From the NCBI RefSeq assembly GCF_003318255.1, contig NZ_QOCF01000020.1:1-64000 (forward strand): a stretch of DNA of 64,000 nucleotides, written 5' to 3'. The position numbers were made by a program, and so were the translations under genes. The notes beneath the pieces were generated by a model. It was not told the origin of the DNA. It saw nothing but the letters and a program-made list of their open reading frames with translations, and did no database searches. Source of the DNA: Ruegeria sp. A3M17 (GTDB lineage: Bacteria; Pseudomonadota; Alphaproteobacteria; Rhodobacterales; Rhodobacteraceae). Of this stretch, positions 1-8,747 are shown piece after piece. Numbering within the stretch: the first letter of the stretch is position 1; each line of letters opens with the position of its first letter.

Positions 1-209
1 AGCAGCGCCGGTGAAGGGGGTTCTAAGGTTTACCCCGCAAAGCCGCAAGCAGAAAATACGATAAACTTTCAAAAAGCCGAAGAATCTTATTTCTTCGTTC
101 AAAAACAATAGTTTGCAAACCGGAAGTGTTTCCAAAGAAAGCAGTCAGTATAGTAACTGGCGGCGAATCCGGAACTTTAGACAGAGTTACCAACAGACTC
201 AGCACCGAG

Positions 210-824
210 TCAGGCGGAATCGGCCGTACGGAACCGAGTCAGCAGGCCAGAAACCGGAATGCGCAGCAGAATCAGGCTAACGATCAGAGACAGGTAGACC
301 AGCGGTTCGATCTGAAATCCTTTGGCAAGCATAACATAGTGCACCCCACCCAGAATCGCGGCGGGAAAGACAAGCCGCTGCAGGATGCGCCAACGGGCCC
401 CCAATTTGCGCAGGGACAAGTTGTTTGACGTTACAGCCAGCGGGATCATCAGGATAAACGCTGCCATGCCGACTGTAATATAGGGACGCTTCAAGATATC
501 CGCCCAGATCTGGCTGGGAAGCTGCACGTCCAGAACCAGCCACACCAAAAGATGCAGGCTGACATAGGCAAAGGTCAGCACGCCCAGCGCCCGGCGAAAC
601 TTGAGCAGGTTCAACCCAACAAACCGCCGCAGCGGAGAAATTGCCAACACGACGATCAACAGTTGAAGCGCCAGTTCGCCGTACCGGTGTTCCAACGCCT
701 CAATCGGATCCACGCCCAAACCGCCGGTCAGCCCCTGGTAAAACAGCCAGGGGGCCGGAAGCGCCCCCAGCAAGTAGACCAGCCGCACCGGAATGCGGCG
801 CAATATCTGATTCAGCGTCTGCAT
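210..824 (-). CDS. msrQ: MsrQ, heme-binding membrane subunit of the periplasmic methionine sulfoxide reductase
   Basis: This 204-residue membrane protein passes electrons from the respiratory chain to MsrP, which repairs oxidised methionines in periplasmic proteins. About six hydrophobic segments are visible, at roughly residues 15-33, 50-65, 78-98, 113-131, 150-167 and 173-190. Histidines inside two of them (in LHLLVW and in GVHYVM) are the expected heme ligands. The length fits the family. The gene starts 4 bp after the msrP stop, so the two are almost certainly co-transcribed and possibly translationally coupled. Family identity rests on the sequence pattern and on the msrP neighbour, which together make the call firm. 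Confidence 0.93.
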   Translation of the reverse strand: MQTLNQILRRIPVRLVYLLGALPAPWLFYQGLTGGLGVDPIEALEHRYGELALQLLIVVLAISPLRRFVGLNLLKFRRALGVLTFAYVSLHLLVWLVLDVQLPSQIWADILKRPYITVGMAAFILMIPLAVTSNNLSLRKLGARWRILQRLVFPAAILGGVHYVMLAKGFQIEPLVYLSLIVSLILLRIPVSGLLTRFRTADSA

Positions 825-828
825 GGTC

Positions 829-1731
829 TTAGTAGAATTCCTTCAGATCCATACCGTCGTAAAGTCCGCCGACCTCTTCTTCGTAACCGTTGAACATCAG
901 CGTCGGGATACGCTTGGCAAAGAGACCGCCGCCAATCTGACGTTCCGATGCCTGCGACCAACGTGGATGATCCACGTTGGGGTTCACGTTACTATAGAAG
1001 CCATATTCGCGCGGGGCAGACATGTTCCAACTGGTGGGCGGCTCGACATCCGAAACGGTGATGCGGACAATCGACTTGATGGACTTGAAACCATATTTCC
1101 ACGGCACCACCAGACGCAGAGGCGCGCCGTTTTGGTTCGGGATAGGTTTGCCGTAGATACCGGTCGCCATGATCGTCAGCGGGTGCATCGCCTCATCCAG
1201 GCGCAAACCTTCCCGGTATGGCCATTCGAGGATCGGGAACTGAACGCCCGGCATCTCATCGGGTCGGTATGCCGTTTCAAACGCCACGTACTTGGCGCCT
1301 TCTTGTACGCCAGCCATATTCAGAAGGTCCGCCAGCTCAAAGCCATTCCACGGGACCACCATCGACCAGGCCTCGACACAGCGGAATCTGTAGATGCGCT
1401 CTTCGACCGTCATCTCGGACATGATGTCCTTGAAGTCATATTCACCCGGTTTGTCGACCAGACCATCGATCGTGACGCTCCAGGGTTCGGTCACCAGAGT
1501 ATGCGCATATCTTGCGGGATCTTCCTTGCGGGTCCCGAATTCGTAGTAGTTATTGTACGAGGTGATCTCTTCCCAGGTGTTGGGTTCAAGAGCTTCCTGC
1601 GCCGCTGCCGGTCTGGCCAGCCCCGCCAATCCTACACCCGCCAGGCCGGCCATCACCTGCCGCCGATTCAAAAACGCCGCCTGTGGCGTGACGTCGGCAT
1701 GTGTCAGTGTATTGGTCCAGCGATGCGCCAT
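829..1731 (-). CDS. msrP: MsrP, Tat-exported molybdopterin methionine sulfoxide reductase
   Basis: This is the catalytic subunit of the periplasmic MsrPQ system, which reduces protein-bound methionine sulfoxide using a molybdenum cofactor. The 300-residue product has a twin-arginine signal near residues 23-45 ([10 protein letters not shown], ending AAAQ), so it should be exported folded. The motif RCVEAWSM holds the cysteine expected to bind molybdenum, and the sulfite-oxidase fold motifs around it (VPWNGF, VPWKYGF) are intact. The start is supported by AAGGAGA seven bases upstream. It is the first gene of msrP-msrQ and is transcribed away from the cyclase-family gene at 2067. Nothing unusual is visible. 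Confidence 0.95.
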   Translation of the reverse strand: MAHRWTNTLTHADVTPQAAFLNRRQVMAGLAGVGLAGLARPAAAQEALEPNTWEEITSYNNYYEFGTRKEDPARYAHTLVTEPWSVTIDGLVDKPGEYDFKDIMSEMTVEERIYRFRCVEAWSMVVPWNGFELADLLNMAGVQEGAKYVAFETAYRPDEMPGVQFPILEWPYREGLRLDEAMHPLTIMATGIYGKPIPNQNGAPLRLVVPWKYGFKSIKSIVRITVSDVEPPTSWNMSAPREYGFYSNVNPNVDHPRWSQASERQIGGGLFAKRIPTLMFNGYEEEVGGLYDGMDLKEFY

Positions 1732-2066
1732 TTAAGTCTCCTTGGTAAGCTAGCCTGAGATTCCAGATAATCCGCTGATACCACACCGCCAAGGCAACAT
1801 ACGTCACGATTGGGAGAAGAGACTGTAACGATTCACGCCAAGTCCATACCAAAACACCTTAGACATCCCCTAGGGCGAATTGGGCAAAACCGTTAGCACC
1901 TGTCACGCCAAGTTGATCGCGCCATGCCCAATACGGGCGGAATACTCGGACCTTCAATCTTTACAACTGCTTCACGCAACTTGCAGTCTTGTCGTCAGGA
2001 TTGGCCAACAGGCCCTTAGATCCGCTGTCCACCCGATTGTCGGGCAAGACTAAAGGGAGAAGACGA
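1732..2066. other. Divergent intergenic region between msrP and the cyclase-family gene
   Basis: This 335-bp stretch must contain the promoters of msrP (leftwards) and of the hydrolase at 2067 (rightwards). I see no convincing coding sequence and no clear operator palindrome. The reading frame of the downstream gene is open upstream to about 1989, but the good ribosome binding site lies just before 2067, so the upstream part is treated as leader. Confidence 0.5.
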
Positions 2067-2882
2067 ATGTGTGACATCTGCGTGATGAACGCGGTCAAAG
2101 ACCGTATGCTGTCTAGAAGAGGGTTCTTCAAAGCCGCCGCCGCCTCTGGTGTGGCTGTTGCCGCGACTGGGGCCAGTGCACCAATTGCCCTGGCCGCTGA
2201 CGTCGGCAAGATTGAGGACATGACCCACACGCTCAGCGCCGATTTCCCAACCTATTTTGGCGAGCCGGGATATGCGTCCGAACAGGTTTTCAATTTCGGC
2301 GAACACGGCTTTAACCTGCAGCGCCTGACGGTCAATGAACACACGGGCACCCATATCGACGCGCCACTGCACTTTTCGGCGGACGGTGCCTCGGTGGATG
2401 AAATCCCGGTATCCGATCTTGTCGCGCCACTGTGCGTCGTCGACATCGCGGCCCGGGCCGCCGAGGATGCTGATACGCTGCTGACCCCGGATGATCTGAA
2501 GGCATGGATGTCTGCCAACGGTGACATTCCGGATGGCGCTTGCGTGGCCTTGTATTCCGGTTGGGCCGCCAAAGCCGACAGCGACGCATATCGCGGTTTC
2601 GACGGGCAGGCACAACATTACCCCGGCTTCCACCCCGAAGCCGCAATGATGTTGATCGAAGAATCCCGCGCGCGCTCTATTGCATCAGACACGCTGTCCC
2701 TTGACCACGGTATTTCGACCGACTTCGCCACCCATTATGCATGGCTGCCCACGGGACGTTTCGGGATTGAGAATATCGCCGGTCTGGATCGTGTGCCGGC
2801 CGCTGGCGCGACGATTGTGATCGGTGCGCCTAAGCATGCTGGTGGCACCGGAGGACCCGCGCGTATTTTCGCGATGATTTAA
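2067..2882 (+). CDS. Tat-exported cyclase-family (kynurenine formamidase-like) hydrolase
   Basis: This belongs to the metal-dependent cyclase/kynurenine-formamidase superfamily. The motif HTGTHIDAPLHF carries the His/Asp metal ligands typical of the fold. From the chosen start the protein has 271 residues and begins with an export signal containing RRGFFKAAAASG, a twin-arginine pattern, ending near ALAAD, so it should act in the periplasm. The frame is open further upstream, but GGGAGAAG sits five bases before the ATG at 2067, which decides the start. Unlike cytosolic KynB proteins, it is secreted and has no tryptophan-degradation neighbours. The true substrate is therefore unknown and the formamidase name should not be taken literally. 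Confidence 0.8.
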   Translation: MCDICVMNAVKDRMLSRRGFFKAAAASGVAVAATGASAPIALAADVGKIEDMTHTLSADFPTYFGEPGYASEQVFNFGEHGFNLQRLTVNEHTGTHIDAPLHFSADGASVDEIPVSDLVAPLCVVDIAARAAEDADTLLTPDDLKAWMSANGDIPDGACVALYSGWAAKADSDAYRGFDGQAQHYPGFHPEAAMMLIEESRARSIASDTLSLDHGISTDFATHYAWLPTGRFGIENIAGLDRVPAAGATIVIGAPKHAGGTGGPARIFAMI

Positions 2883-2889
2883 TGAAGTG

Positions 2890-2915
2890 GCCCGCCTGCC
2901 TGGCGGGCTTAATTT
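2890..2915 (+). terminator. Rho-independent terminator after the cyclase-family gene
   Basis: GCCCGCC (2890-2896) pairs perfectly with GGCGGGC (2902-2908) across a 5-base loop, followed by TTAATTT. It lies 8 bp after the stop codon. Confidence 0.8.
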
Positions 2916-3012
2916 CCCAAAAGCTGGTTACATTGACGGGGTGATCTGAACTCTGCTGGTTGTCAGGGTATTCAAACTCTGTTCCTGTGAATGCAACCAC
3001 CGTGAGTTTCAT

Positions 3013-3939
3013 ATGTTTTATGTTCCGCAAAGCTCAATTCCCGGACTAAGCCGAACCGCCCTTGGGGTTTGCGCCTTTTGCGCCTTGGTAAACCGTAACC
3101 CGACATACCGACGCGTATTCTACGACCCATTTGCCGAACAGCTATTTCGAAACGGGTCGGTGGAAGGGCCCGAGGTCCTGGACCAGGCAACCGATTGGGA
3201 CGCCGTACTTAAATTCGCCGATGATCGCGCGGTGGCTCGTCGCCTTGTCGCGTCGGTCCTTTGGCGCAAGACGTTCATGCAAAGCCGCGCGCTTACTGCA
3301 ATCAAGAATGGTGTACATCAGATCGTTGTGCTTGGCGCGGGCCTCGATACGCTGGGCCTGAGGTTATCCAACAGTCACAGACATATTCCGGTGTTCGAGG
3401 ACGACCGCCCCGAAACCATCGAAGCCAAGCGGTCGTTGGTCAGTGCCAATTTTGGCGTACCGCCAAACGTTCGATACACTGCGGTTGATTTCTCCCGTGA
3501 GACAACTCTCGATAAGTTGCAGTCCCTCGGCTACGACCACGAAATGGGCACAGTCTTTATTGCCGAGGTTTCGCTGGAATATGTGGCACCGCCCGAAGTT
3601 GCAAATGTATACGCAATGATCCGGTCAAATGGCGCGAAGGAAACGCGATTTCTGACGACCTACGCTTCGACCGCTGCAGCATCGCAAGCGCAACAAGAAG
3701 TCGATAGTATTGGGAAGGCCGTGGCCGGGGTCGGTGAACCATTTCGTTTCAACATCTCGCCTGATGAGGTTGGCACCTACGCGACCCAACAAGGGTTTTC
3801 TGTGCTTGAGCATATATTTGGGCGCAAAGGGACCGAAAGCTATCTGGCCGAGCTGGGGTTGGGTCCAGAGACAATGGATTTTCCGATGAACGCTCTGGAC
3901 GTCTCCTCGTTTTCTCTGGTTCAGTTGCGACCTGCCTGA
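3013..3939 (+). CDS. SAM-dependent methyltransferase of the leucine carboxyl methyltransferase (LCM/TIGR00027) type
   Basis: This 308-residue protein has the SAM-binding loop VVLGAGLDTLG at residues 105-115, which is the diagnostic glycine-rich motif I of the LCM-type O-methyltransferases found widely in actinobacteria and proteobacteria. The N-terminal FYDPFAE stretch and a downstream acidic strand (FEDDRPETIEAK) also match that group. The substrate cannot be deduced. It stands alone, transcribed towards the ClpB terminator. The ribosome binding site is weak (GTGAG upstream), so the start is less certain than the family. Confidence 0.8.
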   Translation: MFYVPQSSIPGLSRTALGVCAFCALVNRNPTYRRVFYDPFAEQLFRNGSVEGPEVLDQATDWDAVLKFADDRAVARRLVASVLWRKTFMQSRALTAIKNGVHQIVVLGAGLDTLGLRLSNSHRHIPVFEDDRPETIEAKRSLVSANFGVPPNVRYTAVDFSRETTLDKLQSLGYDHEMGTVFIAEVSLEYVAPPEVANVYAMIRSNGAKETRFLTTYASTAAASQAQQEVDSIGKAVAGVGEPFRFNISPDEVGTYATQQGFSVLEHIFGRKGTESYLAELGLGPETMDFPMNALDVSSFSLVQLRPA

Positions 3940-3970
3940 ACAGCATACTTTTGGGGCTACAATCACAAAT

Positions 3971-4005
3971 AAAAAAAGGCCCGCCAATTGAGCGGGCCTT
4001 TGTTC
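3971..4005. terminator. Bidirectional terminator between the methyltransferase and clpB
   Basis: GGCCCGC (3978-3984) pairs with GCGGGCC (3992-3998) around a 7-base loop. It is flanked by seven A on the left and TTTGTT on the right, so it can terminate both convergent transcripts. Confidence 0.85.
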
Positions 4006-4008
4006 GGA

Positions 4009-6627
4009 TCAATGCACCACGGCATCATCAGGCCGCGGACGCTCTGACGTGCCCAGTCGGTCGCCAATGATCAAGCCATCGGGTCCGGCGGTTACAGGGA
4101 CGGTTTCGCCGTCCTTGATCTCACCAGCAAGCAGCGCCTCGGCCAGCGGGTTTTGCAAGGCACGCTGGATCACCCGCTTGAGCGGACGGGCACCGAAGAC
4201 CGGGTCATAGCCCTCGTCGGCAAGCCATTCCTTGGCGGCGCCATCCAAGACCAGCTCGATCTTGCGGGCGGCCAAGCGTTTCTGCAAACGCGCCATCTGG
4301 ATATCGACAATGCCATCCATATCTTCCCGCTTGAGCCGGTCAAAGATGATCGTCTCATCCAGACGGTTCAGGAATTCAGGCCGGAAATGCGCCCGGACCG
4401 CGTCCATCACGTCACGCTTGGCTTGCGCGCTGTCCGCACCTTCGGGCAACTGGCTCAGCGCCTGAGAGCCGAGGTTCGACGTCAGGATGATCAACGTCTG
4501 CTTGAAGTCCACGGTACGGCCCTGACCATCGGTCAGAACGCCATCATCCAGAACCTGCAACAGCACGTTGAACACATCCGGGTGCGCCTTTTCGACCTCA
4601 TCGAACAGCACGACCTGATAGGGCCTGCGCCGCACGGCTTCGGTCAGCACGCCGCCTTCGTCATAGCCGACATAGCCCGGAGGGGCGCCGATCAGACGGG
4701 CAACCGCGTGTTTCTCCATGAACTCGGACATATCGATACGCACCATCGCGTTGTCGTCGTCGAACAGGAAGTTCGCCACGGCTTTGGTCAGCTCGGTCTT
4801 ACCTACACCCGTGGGCCCGAGGAACAGGAACGAGCCCAGCGGGCGGCCTTCGTCGTTCAGGCCCGCACGCGCACGACGTACAGCATTGGCCACAGCAGTG
4901 ACCGCCGCATCCTGACCGATCACGCGGGAATGCAGATCGTCTTCCATCCGCAGCAGCTTCTCGCGCTCGCCTTCCAGCATCTTCGAGGTCGGGATACCGG
5001 TCCAGCGTTCAACCACCGAAGCGATCTGTTCCGGACGCACCGTTTCCTCAGCCATCATCTGGCTGCTTTCGGCATTTTCGGCCTCGGTCAGCTTTTTCTC
5101 AAGCTCAGGAATGACGCCGTAAGACAGCTCACCCGCTTTGGCGAGGTTGCCTTCACGCTTGGCAATCTCGAGATCAGCGCGCGCCTTGTCGAGCTGTTCT
5201 TTCAGATCGCGCGCACCAGCCAGCTTATCGCGTTCAGCCTGCCACTGGGCAGTCATCTCGGCAGATTTCTCCTGCAGATCGGCCAGATCCTTTTGCAAGG
5301 TTTCCAGACGGTCCTTGGAGGCCGCATCATCTTCGAGATTCAGCGCCTGTTCCTCGATCTGCATCTGCAGAATCTGGCGATCCAGTTGATCGAGTTCCTC
5401 GGGCTTGCTGTCCACTTCCATCCGCAAGCGAGCCGACGCTTCATCGACTAGGTCGATGGCTTTGTCGGGCAGGAAACGGTCGGTGATATAGCGATGCGAC
5501 AAGGTCGCCGCAGATACCAACGCCGAGTCCGAGATGCGCACACCATGGTGTAGCTCGTACTTTTCCTTGATGCCGCGCAGGATGCTGATCGTGTCCTCCA
5601 CAGTCGGCTCCTGCACCACAACCGGCTGGAACCGGCGCGCAAGGGCCGCGTCTTTTTCCACGTATTTGCGATACTCATCCAGCGTGGTCGCGCCGATACA
5701 GTGCAGCTCACCTCGCGCAAGCGCGGGCTTGATCAAGTTGGCGGCGTCCATCGCGCCATCGGATTTACCAGCGCCCACCAATGTGTGCATCTCATCAATG
5801 AACAGGATGATTTCACCGGCGGCCTCGGTGACCTCGGTCAGAACAGCCTTGAGGCGCTCCTCGAACTCACCGCGATATTTCGCACCAGCGATCAGCGCAC
5901 CCATGTCGAGCGCAAGCAGTTTTTTATCTTTCAGCGATTCCGGCACGTCACCGTTGATAATGCGCAGGGCCATGCCCTCGGCAATCGCAGTTTTACCGAC
6001 GCCGGGTTCCCCGATCAGAACCGGGTTGTTCTTGGTGCGACGCGACAGAACCTGCATCGAGCGGCGGATTTCCTCATCCCGCCCGATGATCGGGTCGATC
6101 TTGCCCTCAGCCGCAGCCTCGGTCAGGTCGCGCGCGTATTTCTTGAGCGCGTCATAGCCTTCTTCCGCCGATGCGGTGTCAGCAGTGCGGCCCTTGCGGA
6201 TGTCGTTGATCGCCTCGTTCAGTTTCTGGGCGGATACGGCGCCGGCTTCCAACGCCTCTTTGGCTTTGGATTTCACCATGCACAGCGCCATCAGGACACG
6301 TTCGACGGGGACAAAGCTGTCGCCTGCCTTGGTGGCAATCTTTTCGGCTTCGGCAAAAACCTTGGCAGTCTGGCCATCCATATAGATCTGGCTTGCGTCG
6401 CCGCTGACCTTCGGAATCTTTGACAACGCAGCGTCCAGCGCTTCGACCACGCGGGTCGGCGCGCCGCCAGCGCGTGTGATCAGGTTGCTGGCCAGCCCCT
6501 GATCGTCATCCATCAATGCTTTCAAAAGATGTTCGGGCATTAGTCTTTGGTGCCCCTCGCGCAGCGCAATGGTTTGCGCCGCCTGCACGAATCCTCGTGC
6601 CCGCTCGGTGAACTTGTTCAAGTCCAT
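4009..6627 (-). CDS. clpB: ClpB disaggregase (Hsp104 family)
   Basis: This cytosolic AAA+ chaperone extracts polypeptides from aggregates together with DnaK. It has 872 residues, normal for ClpB. In order it carries the Clp N-domain repeats (about 1-145), AAA-1 with Walker A GEPGVGKT and Walker B ILFIDEMH, the long coiled-coil middle domain (about 400-530) rich in E, K and L, AAA-2 with GPTGVGKTE and VVLFDEVEK, and a C-terminal D2-small domain. The middle domain and the absence of a ClpP-binding loop separate it from ClpA. The start follows AAAAGGAGAAC. An RpoH-like promoter lies about 75-105 bp upstream, as expected for a heat-shock gene. Confidence 0.98.
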   Translation of the reverse strand: MDLNKFTERARGFVQAAQTIALREGHQRLMPEHLLKALMDDDQGLASNLITRAGGAPTRVVEALDAALSKIPKVSGDASQIYMDGQTAKVFAEAEKIATKAGDSFVPVERVLMALCMVKSKAKEALEAGAVSAQKLNEAINDIRKGRTADTASAEEGYDALKKYARDLTEAAAEGKIDPIIGRDEEIRRSMQVLSRRTKNNPVLIGEPGVGKTAIAEGMALRIINGDVPESLKDKKLLALDMGALIAGAKYRGEFEERLKAVLTEVTEAAGEIILFIDEMHTLVGAGKSDGAMDAANLIKPALARGELHCIGATTLDEYRKYVEKDAALARRFQPVVVQEPTVEDTISILRGIKEKYELHHGVRISDSALVSAATLSHRYITDRFLPDKAIDLVDEASARLRMEVDSKPEELDQLDRQILQMQIEEQALNLEDDAASKDRLETLQKDLADLQEKSAEMTAQWQAERDKLAGARDLKEQLDKARADLEIAKREGNLAKAGELSYGVIPELEKKLTEAENAESSQMMAEETVRPEQIASVVERWTGIPTSKMLEGEREKLLRMEDDLHSRVIGQDAAVTAVANAVRRARAGLNDEGRPLGSFLFLGPTGVGKTELTKAVANFLFDDDNAMVRIDMSEFMEKHAVARLIGAPPGYVGYDEGGVLTEAVRRRPYQVVLFDEVEKAHPDVFNVLLQVLDDGVLTDGQGRTVDFKQTLIILTSNLGSQALSQLPEGADSAQAKRDVMDAVRAHFRPEFLNRLDETIIFDRLKREDMDGIVDIQMARLQKRLAARKIELVLDGAAKEWLADEGYDPVFGARPLKRVIQRALQNPLAEALLAGEIKDGETVPVTAGPDGLIIGDRLGTSERPRPDDAVVH

Positions 6628-6703
6628 AGTGTTCTCCTTTTCCTAAGCGCCCTGAATGTGATGCGCCCGCTTGGCGGCACGCGTCGGTCTGGGCCTCACA
6701 TTC

Positions 6704-6732
6704 AATCTGGGAAATATCTTTGCCCGTTCAAG
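6704..6732 (-). promoter_or_regulatory. Candidate RpoH (sigma-32) heat-shock promoter of clpB
   Basis: Reading leftwards, CTTGAA (6732-6727) is followed after 15 bp by CCCAGATT (6711-6704). This matches the sigma-32 pattern CTTGAA-N13-17-CCCCATnT with two differences in the -10 element. A start point near 6697 would give a leader of about 70 nt before clpB. The element lies in the gap after the lipoprotein stop. Confidence 0.55.
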
Positions 6733-6754
6733 AGGCTGGAACGCAGATTCAGAC

Positions 6755-7075
6755 TTATCGTCGAGGTATGGAGTAGACGGTGTAGCCTCCGGTCTGCGCC
6801 ACCTCGCGCGCGGCGTACATGTCCACCAGCGATAGCGCGGCGTCGCTGCCTGTTGGGCAGGAAACAAGGTCTGCTGCATCATCCAGAAAGTTGACCGTGA
6901 ACGACGTCTCACCCGTCAATTGGCAGTCATCGTCGGTCGAACGGTATCCCCCCACCAAACGCAAGTTGTCATTTGTCGGAGATTTGATGACCGTATCTGC
7001 CGCCTCATTTTCTAATGGCATATCCTGACATCCCACCAAGGCCAGAATAAACCCAACACAAAAAAGCTGTTTCAT
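6755..7075 (-). CDS. Small predicted lipoprotein, function unknown
   Basis: Starting at the ATG preceded by GGGGAAAC, this encodes about 106 residues beginning with a lipoprotein signal (MKQLFCVGFILALVGC), where the lipobox LVGC predicts lipidation and anchoring to a membrane. The rest is a small acidic domain with two further cysteines (DDCQL and VSCPT), perhaps a disulfide. I do not recognise a family. It is upstream of clpB on the same strand, but the heat-shock-like promoter between them suggests separate control. Confidence 0.7.
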   Translation of the reverse strand: MKQLFCVGFILALVGCQDMPLENEAADTVIKSPTNDNLRLVGGYRSTDDDCQLTGETSFTVNFLDDAADLVSCPTGSDAALSLVDMYAAREVAQTGGYTVYSIPRR

Positions 7076-7224
7076 AGTTTCCCCATCGAAAATTCTTGTG
7101 GATGGTCGGCACCATATCACAGTTGGCCCAAAGCTGCGTGATCTCGATCACCCGCGCGCCCCGCATGGACACAGCCGCCCGAAACCGCTAGGACGCAGAC
7201 GTTTGCCAAATAGGAGCCTGCCCC

Positions 7225-7944
7225 ATGTCCGATGATCGCCTGATTGTTGCCCTAGATATTCCCAACGCCCTACAGGGGCTGGCCATGGCCGAGCAATTGG
7301 GCGACAGCGTTTCCTTCTACAAGATCGGGCTGGGCATGCTGACCGGTGGCGGGCTGGCATTAGCCAATGAACTGAAACAGGAACACGGCAAGCGCATCTT
7401 TCTGGACATGAAGCTGTTCGATATCGGCAACACGGTCGAAAACGCCGTTCGCGGGCTGGCGCAGTTCGATCTGGATTTCCTGACGGTGCATGGTGATCCG
7501 CATGTGGTTCGGGCCGCGAAAGAAGGGGCCGCTGGCAAAGACCTCAAGATTCTGGCCGTTACCATCCTGACCTCGCTGAACCGCGACGACCTGGATGCCA
7601 GCCTTCTGAAAGAGGGCGACGTGCAGGATCTGGTGGTCGAACGCGCTGCACGCGCGCTTGAGGCTGGTGCCGACGGCGTCATCGCCAGCCCGCAAGAAGC
7701 CGCGCTAATCCGTGCCCTGCCCCAGGCCGAAGGTCGCCTGATCGTGACCCCTGGCGTCCGCCCCGCAGGTGCCGCGCTTGGTGATCAGAAACGCGTTGCA
7801 ACACCCGCAAATGCCGTCGCAGATGGCGTGGACCACATCGTCGTGGGCCGACCTGTCTATCAGGCCGAAAACCCCAAGGCCGCTGCTGAAGCAATCCTTG
7901 CTGAATTGGCCTCACCGCAAGCAAAAACACCATACAGAACTTAA
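7225..7944 (+). CDS. pyrF: Orotidine 5'-phosphate decarboxylase
   Basis: This catalyses the last step of UMP synthesis, the decarboxylation of OMP. The 239-residue protein starts with the N-terminal strand LIVALDIPN and has the catalytic DMKLFDIGNT motif (Asp-x-Lys-x-x-Asp) near residues 62-71, plus the phosphate-binding VTPGVRP near residue 175. Length and motifs match the family. The start follows AGGAG. It is not next to other pyrimidine genes. Confidence 0.96.
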   Translation: MSDDRLIVALDIPNALQGLAMAEQLGDSVSFYKIGLGMLTGGGLALANELKQEHGKRIFLDMKLFDIGNTVENAVRGLAQFDLDFLTVHGDPHVVRAAKEGAAGKDLKILAVTILTSLNRDDLDASLLKEGDVQDLVVERAARALEAGADGVIASPQEAALIRALPQAEGRLIVTPGVRPAGAALGDQKRVATPANAVADGVDHIVVGRPVYQAENPKAAAEAILAELASPQAKTPYRT

Positions 7945-8163
7945 ATCTCAGCACTCAGCGGGACAAATTTTTTGGGGGTTGATGCCAGGTGGTTGCACCA
8001 GCATAGGCAAATTTTATCGAGTTCTACGGCTCAAGCAGTTGACCTTACGTCACTTTTTGCCATTTCCGCGCCAAATCGTCCCTGTGCCCCAAAACACACA
8101 TCAGATATGCGAGTTTTGGCTGTGTGACCTAGATCCTATCTAAATCCCGGAATTTGCGCGATT

Positions 8164-8243
8164 CTGGAGGCGTGATACTCCCCGCGGACCATCTCTTCCT
8201 GAGGTCCGTCACCTCCCCCCGCCAATCGCGGGGGGTCTTCTTC
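8164..8243 (+). ncRNA. Candidate structured small RNA ending in a strong terminator
   Basis: In the 307-bp gap between pyrF and the NUDIX gene there is a compact nested structure. GGAGGCGTGA (8166-8175) can pair, with one bulge, with TCACCTCC (8209-8216). Inside it CGGACC (8185-8190) pairs perfectly with GGTCCG (8203-8208) and exposes a 12-nt loop containing CUUCCU, a sequence complementary to ribosome binding sites. A terminator follows immediately. Many alphaproteobacterial sRNAs carry exposed CCUCC or CUUCC loops, which is the reason for the call. It could instead be just the 3' UTR of pyrF. No promoter is convincing. Confidence 0.35.
8215..8243 (+). terminator. Strong Rho-independent terminator
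   Basis: CCCCCCGC (8215-8222) pairs perfectly with GCGGGGGG (8228-8235) across the loop CAATC, followed by TCTTCTTCT. It ends either pyrF transcription or the candidate small RNA. Confidence 0.8.
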
Positions 8244-8251
8244 TGAAAACC

Positions 8252-8659
8252 TCACATGTCAAAAGGCGGCCGACCTTGGGTCAAGTAATGACGTAGGCGG
8301 ATTACAAAATTCGGCACCGCCAGCGCATTATCAAGGTACATCTCCGGCGCCATCAAACACCATCCCTGCCCCTCATCGCCAAACCTGATCAGGTTGACGT
8401 CGCTGGGTGGCCGGTGTGCTGCGAAGAACCAGTTTTGCCCATACATGCGCGTCCAGACGAAATCAGCCTTGACGAGGTGCAGCCCAACTTCTTCCAGTGT
8501 TTCGCGCCTGACGCATTGCAGCGGCGTTTCTGACCCTTCGCGCCCGCCGCCGGGAAAGTCGAAATGGCCCGGGAACGGGATGTCCTTCTTGTCGTCCCTT
8601 TGAATGACCAAAAGGTCTGATCCAAGAAACAGTGCGACCTTCGCCCCCGTGAACTGCAT
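8252..8659 (-). CDS. NUDIX hydrolase
   Basis: The 135-residue protein is a single NUDIX domain. The NUDIX box is complete: G-x5-E-x7-RETLEEVGL, around residues 37-59, with the glutamates that bind Mg. A preceding FPGHFDFPGGG segment is typical. Such enzymes hydrolyse nucleoside diphosphates linked to another group, often for nucleotide sanitation; the substrate cannot be told here. It is transcribed divergently from dinB, 88 bp apart, which may be coincidence or a shared DNA-damage theme. I see no LexA box in the gap. Confidence 0.9.
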   Translation of the reverse strand: MQFTGAKVALFLGSDLLVIQRDDKKDIPFPGHFDFPGGGREGSETPLQCVRRETLEEVGLHLVKADFVWTRMYGQNWFFAAHRPPSDVNLIRFGDEGQGWCLMAPEMYLDNALAVPNFVIRLRHYLTQGRPPFDM

Positions 8660-8747
8660 GAGCGCTTTCTCTTTGCTGCCCGACCGGATAAATTTTAGCC
8701 AGTAACACCTGATATGACAAAGCGTTTAAAATTGAGATGTAAAGGTA

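Noticed and set aside
829-1758. Long plus-strand open frame across msrP
   Set aside because: Antisense shadow of msrP; no ribosome binding site or recognisable family.
4153-5451. 432-codon plus-strand open frame
   Set aside because: It lies antisense to clpB, which has complete domain motifs; the frame is a codon-bias shadow with no domain of its own.
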